Shown here: piece by piece, positions 23,626 through 33,065 of the stretch | Position numbering within the stretch: position 1 is the stretch's first letter | Layout of the letters: each line of letters begins with the position of its first letter | Source of the DNA: DATEZO01 sp035255485 | GTDB taxonomy: Bacteria; Pseudomonadota; Gammaproteobacteria; Burkholderiales; Burkholderiaceae_D | Assembly (NCBI GenBank): GCA_035255485.1 | Contig: DATEZO010000103.1 | Location: 1-38,469, forward strand | Direction: 5' to 3' | DNA: 38,469 nt | Program-made: the position numbers and the translations under genes | Notes under the pieces: generated by a model | Databases searched by the model: none | What the model was told of the DNA's origin: nothing | What the model saw: the letters and a program-made list of their open reading frames with translations, nothing else

Positions 23626-25413
23626 TCAGGCTGCCAGCCGGGCTGCCGGCTTACAGCCATCGAGCAGGAATGACAGTCCAATAATCAAGACCAGTTCTCC
23701 TTCGGCCGAACGCGCCGTGCCCGTAATGCCCTGCACGCTTAGCGCAGTCATCGGTTTGATTACCAGGTCGGCAGTGCCATCAACCGCTTCTACTGCAAGA
23801 ATGTACGGTTGCGGTGCGCCAATTACGATGCCCACCTTTTCAATGGAGGGCTCATAGCCCAAGACGCCAGCCAATGACAACACTGGTAGCGGCCTGCCCT
23901 GATCGCGAAATACGGGAGCACCGCCCACGCAGGAAAATATGTCTGGTAGTTCGACTACGCGCTCGACGACTGCCACTGGCATACCGAGTGCAGCGCCCGA
24001 AGTATGCACCAGCATCGTAGGGACGATGGATAATTCGATTGGCAGCCGGATCGTAAAGCGCGTACCGGCGCCCAAGGTTGAATCGATACGTACCGCACCA
24101 CGATGTTTTTCGACGGCAGTCTTGACGACATCCATACCAACGCCGCGCCCCGATACGCTGGATGCGACTTCCTTGGTGGAGAATCCCGGCAGGAATACAA
24201 GCTGATATGCCTCTTCCGCACTGTGTATGGTGGACTCGCTGATCAATCCTTTGATAACCGCTTTCCTGCGCAACTCATCAGGGTCCATACCCCTGCCGTC
24301 GTCCGCCAGTTCTATCATCACGCTACTCGCTTCCTGCCACGCCTTCAGTGAGATGATGGCCTTCGATGATTTGCCTTTGCTGGCACGCGTTTCCGCGTCT
24401 TCTACTCCATGATCTAGTGCATTGCGCAGCATATGCACTAGCGGATCGTATAAGCTGTCCACAACAACGCGGTCAACTTCCGTCTCTGCACCTTCGATCA
24501 CCAATTCGACATCCTTGCCCAAGTCCCTGGCAAGTTCTCGCACCAGTCGCGGGAATTTCTGGAACAATTTACCGACCGGTTGCATGCGAGTGGAGAGCGT
24601 CGCACGCTGCAATTCAGTGGAGTAGCGCGATGCACGGTTCAATGTCTCCGCCAGCGCGGACATCAGTGTGCTGGCGGTGCCTTCGAATTTAAACTGCAAT
24701 AGCTTTTCCAGCAGTACGGCTGCCTGATTGGCGGCCTGAACTGACTCGCCAGCGACTTCCAGCAGCGCATCAAGCTTGATTGCATCGATGCGGATGCTGT
24801 CTTCCTTGACTGGAGCGTGGATCAGCTTGGCAACATTCTCGCCGCTGACGATTTGAGTAATGGGCAGGTCCGACTCCGGTGCAACTGGTTCCTTGTAGTC
24901 AGAATTCTGTGCATCGGATGTGTTATTTTTCGCAACGGCGCGATAAAGCGCCTCCCAATCAGGTCCGTCGCCTGAGGAGGAAGATGGCGGTTGCGCTACG
25001 GATTTTGGTTCTGGTGCCGTTGTTTTACCTTTGCCCTCAATTGCATCGGTAAGGATTCTTTCCAGCGCCTGCGGCATGGCAGACAAGCTTTCCGAGGGTG
25101 CGCCATTGGCAAGTTCGCCAAGTTGATCTGCAACAAAGCCGCTGGCCTGCAATGCTGCTTCAATGGCCAGCGGCGTGACCGACGCTTTGCCGGTGCGGAG
25201 TGCGTCAAACAGGTTCTCGGTGAGGTGACAGGCCGATACCATCGCCGGCAGATTCATGAAGCCTGCACCGCCCTTGATCGTATGGAAGGATCGAAATACC
25301 GCGTTCAGCGTATTCGAATCGTCTGGATGACGTTCCAGCGTGAGCAGATGCTCTTCTACGTTCGTCGCAAGCTCGAGTGCTTCGACAACGAATTCCTTGA
25401 GCATATCATCCAT
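23626..25413 (-). CDS. cheA: Chemotaxis histidine kinase CheA
   Basis: 595 residues. An N-terminal HPt domain carries the phosphorylated His44 in FRSFHTIKGGAGFM. A linker (about 115-200) has no obvious P2 CheY-binding domain. Then come the P3 dimerisation helices, the P4 ATPase with N box HMLRNALDHGVED, G1 DDGRGMD and G2 GRGVGMDV, and a C-terminal CheW-like P5 domain to about 590. It passes signals from receptors to CheY. The ATG at 25413 overlaps the cheZ stop (TGATG). It is shorter than E. coli CheA, fitting the missing P2. No cheW, receptor or flagellar gene is present nearby, so this is a detached pair, perhaps serving a separate pathway. Confidence 0.93.
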   Translation of the reverse strand: MDDMLKEFVVEALELATNVEEHLLTLERHPDDSNTLNAVFRSFHTIKGGAGFMNLPAMVSACHLTENLFDALRTGKASVTPLAIEAALQASGFVADQLGELANGAPSESLSAMPQALERILTDAIEGKGKTTAPEPKSVAQPPSSSSGDGPDWEALYRAVAKNNTSDAQNSDYKEPVAPESDLPITQIVSGENVAKLIHAPVKEDSIRIDAIKLDALLEVAGESVQAANQAAVLLEKLLQFKFEGTASTLMSALAETLNRASRYSTELQRATLSTRMQPVGKLFQKFPRLVRELARDLGKDVELVIEGAETEVDRVVVDSLYDPLVHMLRNALDHGVEDAETRASKGKSSKAIISLKAWQEASSVMIELADDGRGMDPDELRRKAVIKGLISESTIHSAEEAYQLVFLPGFSTKEVASSVSGRGVGMDVVKTAVEKHRGAVRIDSTLGAGTRFTIRLPIELSIVPTMLVHTSGAALGMPVAVVERVVELPDIFSCVGGAPVFRDQGRPLPVLSLAGVLGYEPSIEKVGIVIGAPQPYILAVEAVDGTADLVIKPMTALSVQGITGTARSAEGELVLIIGLSFLLDGCKPAARLAA

Positions 25414-26210
25414 CAAAACCCCAAGTCGGCAAGCAGACTATCAACATCGTCTTGTACCATGGCAGCGCTCGGTACTGACGGGCCTTGCATCATTTCCTGC
25501 ATCGTTTCCGCTGGTTTGGTTTCCGCCGCGGCTATTGCCGCCTTCATCTCAGATGGTGCATTATCCCGCAACAACTGCGCCAGTTCCTTTTCCGCTGTGT
25601 GGGTAATCGTGACGATCTTCTTGATTAACTGGCCGGTAATGTCCTGAAAATCCTGTGCCATCATGATTTCCAGCAGACGGGATTTTTCTGTTTCGGCGGA
25701 AGCCGAGACTTCCGCGGCAAACTGCTTTGAATCTGTTGCCAGTATCTTGAACTCTTCGATGCTGAGTTTTCCCTCAAACAGCAAAGCCCATCGGTTTTCC
25801 ATGTCTTTTGCACTCTTCGACATGTTGTCTTGTGCGGGCATGCCGGCATCGATCGCATTCAATACCTTGTTGGCCGCCTGTTCGGTCAATGCTGCGATGT
25901 ATTCGAGGCGGCCCTTTGCATCGTTAATCTGCGATGCGACATCTGAAAGCGATCGATCATAGCCGAGTTCGCGCAATGAATCGTGCAACAGGCGAACGAT
26001 ACCGCCCAAGCGCTCGAACATCGGCTTGTCGGCCAGATTAAGTGGTGGAGTATCGAGTACTTGCTCGACCGTCGCTTGTGGCGACGTCAGAGTTTCTGCT
26101 GTCGGCGCTGGCTCGGCTGAAGCGGAGGCCACCAGTACCGTTGTTGCCTGGTCGCGTTGTGCAGCCACCTCATCAAACAGAGCTTCAAGATCGTCTGCAG
26201 CGCTCGTCAT
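25413..26210 (-). CDS. cheZ: CheY-phosphate phosphatase CheZ
   Basis: 265 residues. A long helical hairpin (about 95-200) holds the catalytic segment AQDFQDITGQ with Asp190 and Gln194, the equivalents of E. coli Asp143 and Gln147. The C-terminal QDDVDSLLADLGF is the CheY-binding peptide. The N-terminus (about 1-60) is longer than in E. coli and rich in Ala, Pro and Thr, probably disordered. GGAG precedes the ATG. It overlaps cheA by one base. CheZ and CheA have opposite effects on CheY phosphorylation and are made here in one transcript; no cheY is present in the window. Confidence 0.9.
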   Translation of the reverse strand: MTSAADDLEALFDEVAAQRDQATTVLVASASAEPAPTAETLTSPQATVEQVLDTPPLNLADKPMFERLGGIVRLLHDSLRELGYDRSLSDVASQINDAKGRLEYIAALTEQAANKVLNAIDAGMPAQDNMSKSAKDMENRWALLFEGKLSIEEFKILATDSKQFAAEVSASAETEKSRLLEIMMAQDFQDITGQLIKKIVTITHTAEKELAQLLRDNAPSEMKAAIAAAETKPAETMQEMMQGPSVPSAAMVQDDVDSLLADLGF

Positions 26211-26629
26211 ATCAGTACTTCTCCATATGCATTGTGAGTTTTTATCTTACATTTTTGAGCGCCAAGGCCAGTCGCCGTCTCAACGAATGCTTGCAAACCC
26301 CGTATGTTGATTAGCTTGCTTGTTATTACGACATCACGCTATTTTCGACGACAGGCCATTGCATGCGCAGCAAGTTCATGCGACTGCGAATAAATACCGA
26401 TCCTGCATCACCAAAGGCTTTGACACTCGCCATGTGACGCGCGAATGCAAGCTTTCTGTTACGGCGATTTTCATTGATTAGCAAGGCGTATTACGTATTT
26501 CGCTTCGACATTCTTCCTTTTCAAACCCTTGTAATCATACCTAGATTTATGCGCTCAGCATAGCGATTCGGGTCCTCCATCGCCGCTCAGGAGCCACAGA
26601 TTCTGATGGCAGGTAATCCAATTTCATGA
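26211..26629. other. Intergenic region upstream of cheZ
   Basis: About 420 bases. It must contain the cheZ-cheA promoter, but no close match to sigma-28 or sigma-70 consensus was found on inspection. A small minus-strand frame (listed separately) is the only coding candidate. No strong hairpin was noticed. Confidence 0.45.
26326..26433 (-). CDS. Candidate very small protein, 35 residues
   Basis: From the ATG at 26433 it reads MASVKAFGDAGSVFIRSRMN and ends at VVENSVMS. In the same frame the sequence remains protein-like and basic for about 18 more codons upstream, back to a stop, which suggests either a non-ATG start or a gene remnant. There is no ribosome binding site. I recognise no family. 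Confidence 0.2.
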   Translation of the reverse strand: MASVKAFGDAGSVFIRSRMNLLRMQWPVVENSVMS

Positions 26630-27043
26630 TTACGGCCGCAGGATCATCTGCGTACACCGAAATAATGCGATTTTCTTTCCATCGGGCGTCATGACAGTCG
26701 CATCCCATACCTGCGTCGTCCTGCCCAGGTGAACGGGAGTGGCTCGGCATTCGATCCAGCCGTCACGAGCCGTCCCAAAATGGTTGCTTTTTAATTCGAT
26801 TGTGGTGAAATTATGTGCGCCTTCAGGCATATTTGCGATACACCCATAGCCGCAACAGGTATCTGCCAGCATGACGATCGATGCAGCATGCAGGTAGCCA
26901 TTCGGTGCAAGATGATGCTGCTTGATCGCCATTCTGGCATGGAGGCCGGTGGTTCCGACGGAAAGTATTTCAACACCGAGCAGGTCAGGCAAGGTGCCTT
27001 TTTGGCGCGCGGTAAAGTCGGATGGGTTGTAAATCTGCGTCAT
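26630..27043 (-). CDS. PaaI-type hotdog thioesterase
   Basis: 137 residues, one hotdog fold domain. The pattern HLAPNGYLHAASIVMLADTC, with the helix after the GYLHA turn and the acidic residue in LADT, is that of the PaaI/YbgC-related thioesterase group that hydrolyses acyl- or aryl-CoA esters. Substrate unknown. It lies 31 bases after the BtuF-like gene in the same direction, so it is probably the last gene of the panC run. Confidence 0.82.
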   Translation of the reverse strand: MTQIYNPSDFTARQKGTLPDLLGVEILSVGTTGLHARMAIKQHHLAPNGYLHAASIVMLADTCCGYGCIANMPEGAHNFTTIELKSNHFGTARDGWIECRATPVHLGRTTQVWDATVMTPDGKKIALFRCTQMILRP

Positions 27044-27074
27044 GGATGGCTTACCGTTAGGATGTATCGGGCTT

Positions 27075-27986
27075 TTACTGCATGAGAACTACTTTTCTTC
27101 TGCTGCGCGCCACATCAAAATTCTTGCACAGTGCTTCGGCGCCGTCGATGATTCGCGGGCCGGCTCGAGTAAGCAGAGCGAGATCAATCAAGAACAAGTT
27201 GCCGCGAGCAACCGCCGTAAGCTTTGGAAAACGACGCAACTCCAGCCATGCATCATCATTCGGACGATTATCAGATACGACAACTTCCGGATTTGCGTTG
27301 AGAACCGCTTCGATATCCACAGTGGGCGCTAATTGCGGCAGTTGTCCGAATATGTTTTGACCGCCGCACAGGCGTATCACAGCTGATGCAATATGCGTAT
27401 CGTTTAATGTCATCAGCGGTTCGCGCCAGATTTGATAGAAGACCCTGACGACAGGGCGATGTTGATAAGTGGCGGCGATTTTGCCAAGATGGGCGCGAAA
27501 GTCCTTTGCTGCTGGTCGACCAACTGCTTCAGTGCCGGCGAGTCGCGCCAACCGCTCAAGTGAAGATGCAATTGCTTCAAAGTTGCGCGGATCGCTATCG
27601 AATACCGGAATGCCCAGACCGCGCAGTTTGGCCACTTGTGCCGTGGAATTGCCGCTACCCCAGGTGATCAGCAAATCGGGCTTCAGCGCGATAATACGCT
27701 CAAGATCCAGTGCCGTACTACTGCCGACTGAAGGGATGTGTCTGGCTTCGGGCGGATAATCACTATATTCAATTGCGCCGACAATCTTGGAGCCAGCGCC
27801 TGCGGCATACAGCAGTTCGGTCGCATGCGGTCCCAGGCTGATAATACGTTGTGCGTGTGTCGTTAGGGTGACTGTATGATTGGTGTCGTCCAGAACCGAA
27901 ACGGCTGCCATGGCCGAGCTGAAACCGGCCTGCAGCAATACACAGATGTAGGCAAGAAAGCATAAATAATGCTTTGGTAACTGCAT
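27075..27986 (-). CDS. btuF: BtuF/FecB-type periplasmic metal-chelate binding protein
   Basis: 303 residues. It has a signal peptide (MQLPKHYLCFLAYICVLLQA, cleavage near AMA) and two lobes joined by a long helix, the Peripla_BP_2 fold. Typical blocks are QRIISLGPHATELLYAAGAG, VGAIEYSDYPPEA and IIALKPDLLITWGSGN, which are closest to vitamin B12-binding BtuF proteins. Iron-siderophore binding is the alternative. Partner permease and ATPase genes are absent here. The start overlaps the panC stop (TGATG), so it is translationally coupled. No cobalamin riboswitch precedes it. Confidence 0.8.
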   Translation of the reverse strand: MQLPKHYLCFLAYICVLLQAGFSSAMAAVSVLDDTNHTVTLTTHAQRIISLGPHATELLYAAGAGSKIVGAIEYSDYPPEARHIPSVGSSTALDLERIIALKPDLLITWGSGNSTAQVAKLRGLGIPVFDSDPRNFEAIASSLERLARLAGTEAVGRPAAKDFRAHLGKIAATYQHRPVVRVFYQIWREPLMTLNDTHIASAVIRLCGGQNIFGQLPQLAPTVDIEAVLNANPEVVVSDNRPNDDAWLELRRFPKLTAVARGNLFLIDLALLTRAGPRIIDGAEALCKNFDVARSRRKVVLMQ

Positions 27987-28825
27987 CAGATTTCCAGATT
28001 ATCGATCAGACGTGTAATTCCAATTTTTGCGGCAGCCAGTACGACTAGCGGCTCGCCTTGCGCCATGTCGCCAGCGGTAGGCGGCTGTAGATCTGCGCGT
28101 TTGCGAATTGAAATGTAATCCGGCTTCCAGCCACGAGCGACAAGTTGCTCTGTTGCTTTCTTTTGAAGTTCGGAAATATCAAGATGTCCGCAACGCACTT
28201 CGTTCGCCACATAATTCAATGTCTGATACATAAATGGCGCTTCGGCACGCTCCGCATCAGATAGATAACCATTGCGCGACGACAGCGCCAACCCATCTTC
28301 AGCTCGATACGTTTCGGCTGCAATGATTTCGGTTGGCAACGCAAACTGTTTCGACATGTTTCGTACGATCATGAGCTGCTGATAATCCTTTTTCCCGAAT
28401 ACGGCGACACGTGGTTGCACGCAAGAGAATAATTTCAGCACAATCGTAGTCACGCCAGTAAAAAAACCTGGGCGAAATTCGCCTTCTAGGGTATTGCCTA
28501 GACCGTCCGGCGGTTGCACGCGATATTCCTGCGGTTCCGGATACATGTCTTTTTCTGTTGGTGCGAAAAGGACGTATACGCCTTCATTTTCCAGTTTTTT
28601 GACATCGGCCTGGAATGTACGCGGATATTTATCGAAATCCTCGTTTGGCCCGAATTGCAGGCGGTTGACGAAAATCGATGCGACCACCGGATCGCCATGC
28701 CTGCGCGCCAAGCGCATCAATGATAAATGGCCCTCATGCAGATTTCCCATTGTCGGAACGAACGCGGTGCGCAATTGTCCGCGTAACTGGTCGCGCAATT
28801 CCTCGATCGAAGAGATGATTTTCAT
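27986..28825 (-). CDS. panC: Pantothenate synthetase
   Basis: A 279-residue enzyme joining pantoate and beta-alanine with ATP to make pantothenate, the precursor of coenzyme A. The nucleotide-binding PTMGNLHEGHLSLM (24-37) and FGKKDYQQL, and the C-terminal SSRNGYLS, are canonical. In most members the first motif reads PTMGALHxGH; here Asn replaces Ala and Glu the variable residue, a common variant. It follows scpA with a gap of about 90 bases and overlaps btuF by one base. Confidence 0.95.
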   Translation of the reverse strand: MKIISSIEELRDQLRGQLRTAFVPTMGNLHEGHLSLMRLARRHGDPVVASIFVNRLQFGPNEDFDKYPRTFQADVKKLENEGVYVLFAPTEKDMYPEPQEYRVQPPDGLGNTLEGEFRPGFFTGVTTIVLKLFSCVQPRVAVFGKKDYQQLMIVRNMSKQFALPTEIIAAETYRAEDGLALSSRNGYLSDAERAEAPFMYQTLNYVANEVRCGHLDISELQKKATEQLVARGWKPDYISIRKRADLQPPTAGDMAQGEPLVVLAAAKIGITRLIDNLEI

Positions 28826-28917
28826 TGGAATGCCTTGTATTGTTTGGATTTTTCATCCACTGCAGCAAAGGATGATTAAAGAATGTTAATCATTGAACTA
28901 ACTTTTCGGGCACGCGA

Positions 28918-29784
28918 TCAGCTCGGTACATAAGCAAGACGTACGTAAATCGGCGCGAATGATTCGGCTTGTGTAATTTGAATCAGGGTTTCTTTTGCCA
29001 ATTCCAGCAATGCGATGAAATTGACTACGACTATCGGTACGCCCCGAAACGTATCGAAAAGATCGGAAAATTCCACGAACTTTGCTGATTGCAGACGACG
29101 CAGAATGCTGGTCATATGCTCGCGCACCGACAATTCCTCACGGCTGATTGTATGGTGCGCGGTCAGCTTGGCACGCTTCAGTACATCGGCCCATGCGCTT
29201 TGCAAGTCCGTTATGTGCACTTCCGGCCAGCGCGTCACCATGCCTTGCTCAGTGAAAATTTGCGTGCGTACATAATCACGGCCAAGCTGCGGTAGCATAT
29301 CAATCTGTCGTGCTGCGAGTTTCATTTGCTCATATTCAAGCAGGCGCCGTACCAACTCGGCACGCGGATCAGCTGTATCTTCGCCGGTATCGGTTTTTCT
29401 GACCGGTAGCAGCATGCGCGATTTAATTTCAATCAGCATTGCCGCCATCAGCAGGTATTCTGCCGCCAGCTCCAGGTTGTGCACGCGAATCTGCTCAATG
29501 TAATCCAGATATTGCAGCGTGACTTGCGCCATCGGAATATCGAGGATGTTGAAATTCTGCTTGCGAATCAAATAAAGTAGCAGATCAAGCGGGCCTTCGA
29601 ATGCTTCGAGAAAAATTTCCAGTGCATCTGGCGGAATATACAAATCCGTAGGGAGCTTGAATAGCGGCTCGCCATAAAGCTTTGCAAACGCGAGGCCATC
29701 AATGACATTCGGCATCGATTCGGGTTGTCTTTCCAAGGGAAATTCTGAGGTATTTGATGGCAATTGCGCCATCATCGAGGCCAT
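28918..29784 (-). CDS. scpA: Segregation and condensation protein A
   Basis: A 288-residue kleisin that links the Smc heads in the Smc-ScpA-ScpB complex for chromosome segregation. The N-terminal block FEGPLDLLLYLIRKQNFNIL (about 63-82) and the DYIEQIRVHNLELAAEYLLM helix that follows are diagnostic. The N-terminus is extended by about 50 residues relative to the Bacillus protein, as usual in betaproteobacteria; the exact start among Met1, Met4 and Met5 is uncertain. It starts three bases after the DUF3460 stop. Confidence 0.93.
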   Translation of the reverse strand: MASMMAQLPSNTSEFPLERQPESMPNVIDGLAFAKLYGEPLFKLPTDLYIPPDALEIFLEAFEGPLDLLLYLIRKQNFNILDIPMAQVTLQYLDYIEQIRVHNLELAAEYLLMAAMLIEIKSRMLLPVRKTDTGEDTADPRAELVRRLLEYEQMKLAARQIDMLPQLGRDYVRTQIFTEQGMVTRWPEVHITDLQSAWADVLKRAKLTAHHTISREELSVREHMTSILRRLQSAKFVEFSDLFDTFRGVPIVVVNFIALLELAKETLIQITQAESFAPIYVRLAYVPS

Positions 29785-29787
29785 GGC

Positions 29788-29997
29788 TTAATGATTGCTT
29801 TGATAAACATACGGCTGTTGATTGACGCGCGATTCGTCCGCACGCGCTCTTTGATCAAGATCGATTGACGCTTTATCCCACAACAATGCGCGTCCCTCGC
29901 GCTGCTGCTCTTCAAGCTGCGGATTTTTTAGTTTGAGTTCCTTGATAAATTTTGTGAAGTCGGACTCGTATTGCTGATATTGCTTGGAGAATTTCAT
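29788..29997 (-). CDS. DUF3460 family small protein
   Basis: 69 residues, charged and helical: MKFSKQYQQYESDFTKFIKE, then LKLKNPQLEEQQREGRALLW, ending with a short Gln/Tyr-rich tail. DUF3460 proteins are small betaproteobacterial proteins of unknown function, typically encoded just before scpA as here. It is probably translated with scpA, three bases downstream. No clear ribosome binding site. Confidence 0.85.
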   Translation of the reverse strand: MKFSKQYQQYESDFTKFIKELKLKNPQLEEQQREGRALLWDKASIDLDQRARADESRVNQQPYVYQSNH

Positions 29998-30452
29998 GGT
30001 TTATTTGGTAACTTAATGGATTAAGCACTATTTTACCTTGTCTTAAGTACTGGCTCAAAAAGAACCGTGAACGATATGGCATGGAGACAGATAATGCGTC
30101 CGTGATAGAGGCATATGTCAAGATACGGTCGCGTTGCGCTCCGGCCCACGCATGGTGCTGCGGATTGGCGGGGGCTTGCCAGAAATAGGGTGGTCCCTTG
30201 CGAAACCCGGTGAAATCATGCCCCGAAAGAGATTGATGCGATGACCATCTGGAACGCAATTTCCTCAAAGGTGAAAGGGGTAATGCCGTCAATGCGCTGC
30301 TGTGCAGCGGCCACAGTCTGTGCAAAGTTCTGAACCGCCGGCATTGTTGCCTATCGCAATAGCATGCCGCAGTTCGAGGAAATAGGATTTTTCAGAAGGG
30401 ACTCGCTACATGCGTTGCTGGCAGCTGGATAACAGAAATAAAGATAGACGAT
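29998..30452. other. Intergenic region between DUF3460 and the acetyltransferase gene
   Basis: About 455 bases with no clear gene. It holds one weak small frame (30216-30344) and probably the promoter for DUF3460-scpA. The segment 30080-30330 is GC-richer than its edges and could be a decayed gene, but no family is recognisable. Confidence 0.45.
30216..30344 (-). CDS. Candidate small protein or gene remnant, 42 residues
   Basis: Reads MPAVQNFAQTVAAAQQRIDG and ends at VIASISFGA. AGGCAACA before the ATG is a weak ribosome binding site. The composition is protein-like (amphipathic helix, then a hydrophobic tail). No family is recognised. It could equally be a fragment of a decayed gene. Confidence 0.22.
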   Translation of the reverse strand: MPAVQNFAQTVAAAQQRIDGITPFTFEEIAFQMVIASISFGA

Positions 30453-30932
30453 CTATTTGCGCAGCAGTCTGCGCATAACGGTAGGTGCAGGTTCTAGCGG
30501 GTTGGCATGCGTATATTCGAGTTCGGGCGCGATTTCGAAATCATAGGCGGCATAAAGATCGAGCAGTCGCACTTGATCCGACCGTACCGCCAAGCGTAGT
30601 TCGCTTACCTCCGATCCTAGCGCATGGTGAATGACCGATTCCAGTAAATGCTGCGACAAGTTGTTACCGCGATAGGCCGGCAGTACCCCCATTCGCATGA
30701 TTTCCCAGATGTCTGGCTCTGTGTCGAGCGGTAGCCAGCGCACCGAACCGGCCGGCATATCGTCAACCAGCAAGATAAATGCACCGCCGTTCTGCAAATC
30801 TTCGATGACGTGCTCCGGCATTTCCCGATGACCGCTGGAAGTACCCGCCACTTTGTCTGCCCAGCATGCGCGAGTAAGATCGGCAATGAGCGTAGCGTCA
30901 TCGCGCACGGCTTCGCGGATCAGGAGATTCAT
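30453..30932 (-). CDS. GNAT family N-acetyltransferase
   Basis: 159 residues. The acetyl-CoA-binding motif A is MRMGVLPAYRGNNLSQHLLE (about 80-99), a slightly unusual Q/RxxGxG/A with NNLS in the loop. The substrate is not known. The gene lies 24 bases after metG in the same direction and is probably co-transcribed with it. AGAAAGG precedes the ATG. Confidence 0.82.
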   Translation of the reverse strand: MNLLIREAVRDDATLIADLTRACWADKVAGTSSGHREMPEHVIEDLQNGGAFILLVDDMPAGSVRWLPLDTEPDIWEIMRMGVLPAYRGNNLSQHLLESVIHHALGSEVSELRLAVRSDQVRLLDLYAAYDFEIAPELEYTHANPLEPAPTVMRRLLRK

Positions 30933-30956
30933 GGCGGCGCCTTTCTTTCAATATGT

Positions 30957-33065
30957 TTAGCGGATACGCATCCCGGGCTCGGCGCCCGGCCATGGATGGA
31001 GCACGTAAATGCCAGGATTGAGTTTCTCGTCCGCAGTGGATGCTGCAAGCACCATGCCTTCCGATATGCCAAACTTCATTTTGCGCGGCGCCAGATTGGC
31101 GACCATCACCGTCAATTTGCCAATCAGTTCTTCCGGCTTGTAATACGATTTGATACCAGAGAAAACGTTACGCATACGGCCTTCGCCGACGTCAAGCGTC
31201 AGGCGCAGCAACTTGTCGGAGCCCTCGACGTGCTCGCAGTTGATGATTTTCGCTATGCGCAAATCAATTTTGGCAAAATCATCCAGTTTGATCTCGGGGG
31301 CGAGTGCTTCTATTTCTATTGTTGTGTCATTCGTTGCCTCCCCGATAATAGGGGCGGAACACGAAGGTGTCTCTTGCGCATTCATCGCAGCCGGTGCCTC
31401 AAATAGCGCATCCAGCATTTTTGGGTCGACGCGTATCATCAGATGTTCGAACGTACCGATAGAGCGGGGGCTGGCCTGTAAATCAGCCCAGATCAGATCA
31501 CGTTCAATACCGAACAGCGTTGATACCTTGCGTGCCAAGACTGGCAGGACAGGTGCCAGGTAAATGGTGAGGCAATAGAAGGAACGCAGCAGATTACTGC
31601 ATACATCCTGCAGTTCCTGATTATTAACGGTATTTTTTGCCAGCTCCCATGGTTTCTTGCTATCTACATACTGATTGACTTCATCGGCTAATGCCATAAT
31701 CTGCCTGATCGCCTTGCCATACTCGCGCGCTTCGAATGCCTCTTTGATCGCAGTTTCGTTTTCCCCGAATCGTAGTCTCCAGCTCATGGCCTCATTGCAG
31801 GTTGCCGGATCGCTGAGTTGGCCGTCAAAGCGTTTGGTAATGAAGCCGGCAGCGCGGCTGGCAATATTCACATATTTGCCGATCAGGTCGGCATTGACAC
31901 GTGAGATGAAATCATCGGGATTGAAGTCGACATCTTCCACTTTTGCATTCAGCTTGGCGGCAATGTAATAGCGCAGCCATTCCGGATTCATGCCGATGTC
32001 CAGATAGCGAAGCGGCGAAATTCCGGTGCCGCGCGATTTCGACATTTTTTCACCGGAAACGGTAATGAAACCATGTACAAACACATTGTCTGGCACCTTG
32101 TAGCCAGAGAATTTCAGCATTGCAGGCCAGAACAGCGCATGAAAGTAAATGATGTCCTTGCCAATAAAATGATATTGCTCGGTTGTCGGATCGGCCATGA
32201 ATGCGCTGAAATCCTGGCCTGTCTTGTCGAAGTAATTTTTCAGTGAAGCCAGATAGCCCACCGGCGCATCGAGCCAGACATAAAAATATTTGCCTGGCGC
32301 ATCGGGAATTTCAATGCCGAAGTACGGTGCATCGCGGCTGATATCCCAGTCGCCAAGGCCACCATCATTTTCCAGCCATTCCTTTGCCTTGTTGGCAACT
32401 TCTGGCTGAAGCCGCGGTTTACCATCAATCTTACCCAATGCCCAGCTCCGCAGGAATTCAACACATTGCGGATCGGATAACCTGAAAAAAAAGTGCTCGG
32501 ATGATTTCATTACCGGCGTTGCGCCAGTTAGCGTGGAATACGGGTTTTTCAGGTCCGTTGGTGCATATACAGCGCTACAGACTTCGCAGGCATCACCGTA
32601 CTGATCTTTCGCGCCACACTTGGGACATTCACCCTTGATATAGCGGTCAGGCAAAAACATATTCTTGACCGGATCATAGAATTGCTCGATGGTTTTGGTC
32701 GTAATGAAGCCCGCTGCCTTCAGTTTACGGTAAATATCTTGTGATAATGCATGATTTTCAGGGCCATCGGTCGAGTGCCAATTGTCAAAGCTGATATGAA
32801 AGCCGTCCAGATATTGCTTGCGACCGGCGGCAATTCCCGCAACAAACTCTTGCGGCGTCACGCCGGCTTTTTCGGCAGCGATCATGATGGGTGCACCATG
32901 TGCATCGTCGGCTCCAACAAAGTTCACGTTGTTTCCCTGCATCCGCTGAAATCGCACCCAGATGTCGGCCTGGATATATTCCATGATATGTCCAATATGG
33001 AAAGGGCCGTTGGCATAGGGCAGTGCTGTTGTAACAAATAGCTTGCGGGGCAGTGTCGTGCGCAT
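30957..33065 (-). CDS. metG: Methionyl-tRNA synthetase
   Basis: A 702-residue class I synthetase of the long, dimeric type. Signature HIGH at 23-26. A zinc-binding knuckle CPKCGAKDQYGDACEVC follows near residues 150-166. The KMSKS loop is EKMSKSRGT near 345. After about residue 595 comes a C-terminal Trbp111-like tRNA-binding domain (KIDLRIAKIINCEHVEGSDK). It is divergent from apbC across 181 bases and is followed by the acetyltransferase gene. Confidence 0.97.
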   Translation of the reverse strand: MRTTLPRKLFVTTALPYANGPFHIGHIMEYIQADIWVRFQRMQGNNVNFVGADDAHGAPIMIAAEKAGVTPQEFVAGIAAGRKQYLDGFHISFDNWHSTDGPENHALSQDIYRKLKAAGFITTKTIEQFYDPVKNMFLPDRYIKGECPKCGAKDQYGDACEVCSAVYAPTDLKNPYSTLTGATPVMKSSEHFFFRLSDPQCVEFLRSWALGKIDGKPRLQPEVANKAKEWLENDGGLGDWDISRDAPYFGIEIPDAPGKYFYVWLDAPVGYLASLKNYFDKTGQDFSAFMADPTTEQYHFIGKDIIYFHALFWPAMLKFSGYKVPDNVFVHGFITVSGEKMSKSRGTGISPLRYLDIGMNPEWLRYYIAAKLNAKVEDVDFNPDDFISRVNADLIGKYVNIASRAAGFITKRFDGQLSDPATCNEAMSWRLRFGENETAIKEAFEAREYGKAIRQIMALADEVNQYVDSKKPWELAKNTVNNQELQDVCSNLLRSFYCLTIYLAPVLPVLARKVSTLFGIERDLIWADLQASPRSIGTFEHLMIRVDPKMLDALFEAPAAMNAQETPSCSAPIIGEATNDTTIEIEALAPEIKLDDFAKIDLRIAKIINCEHVEGSDKLLRLTLDVGEGRMRNVFSGIKSYYKPEELIGKLTVMVANLAPRKMKFGISEGMVLAASTADEKLNPGIYVLHPWPGAEPGMRIR

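Noticed and set aside
27075..28100. Cobalamin riboswitch for the BtuF-like gene
   Set aside because: The gene start overlaps the panC stop, leaving no leader, and no B12-box pattern was seen.
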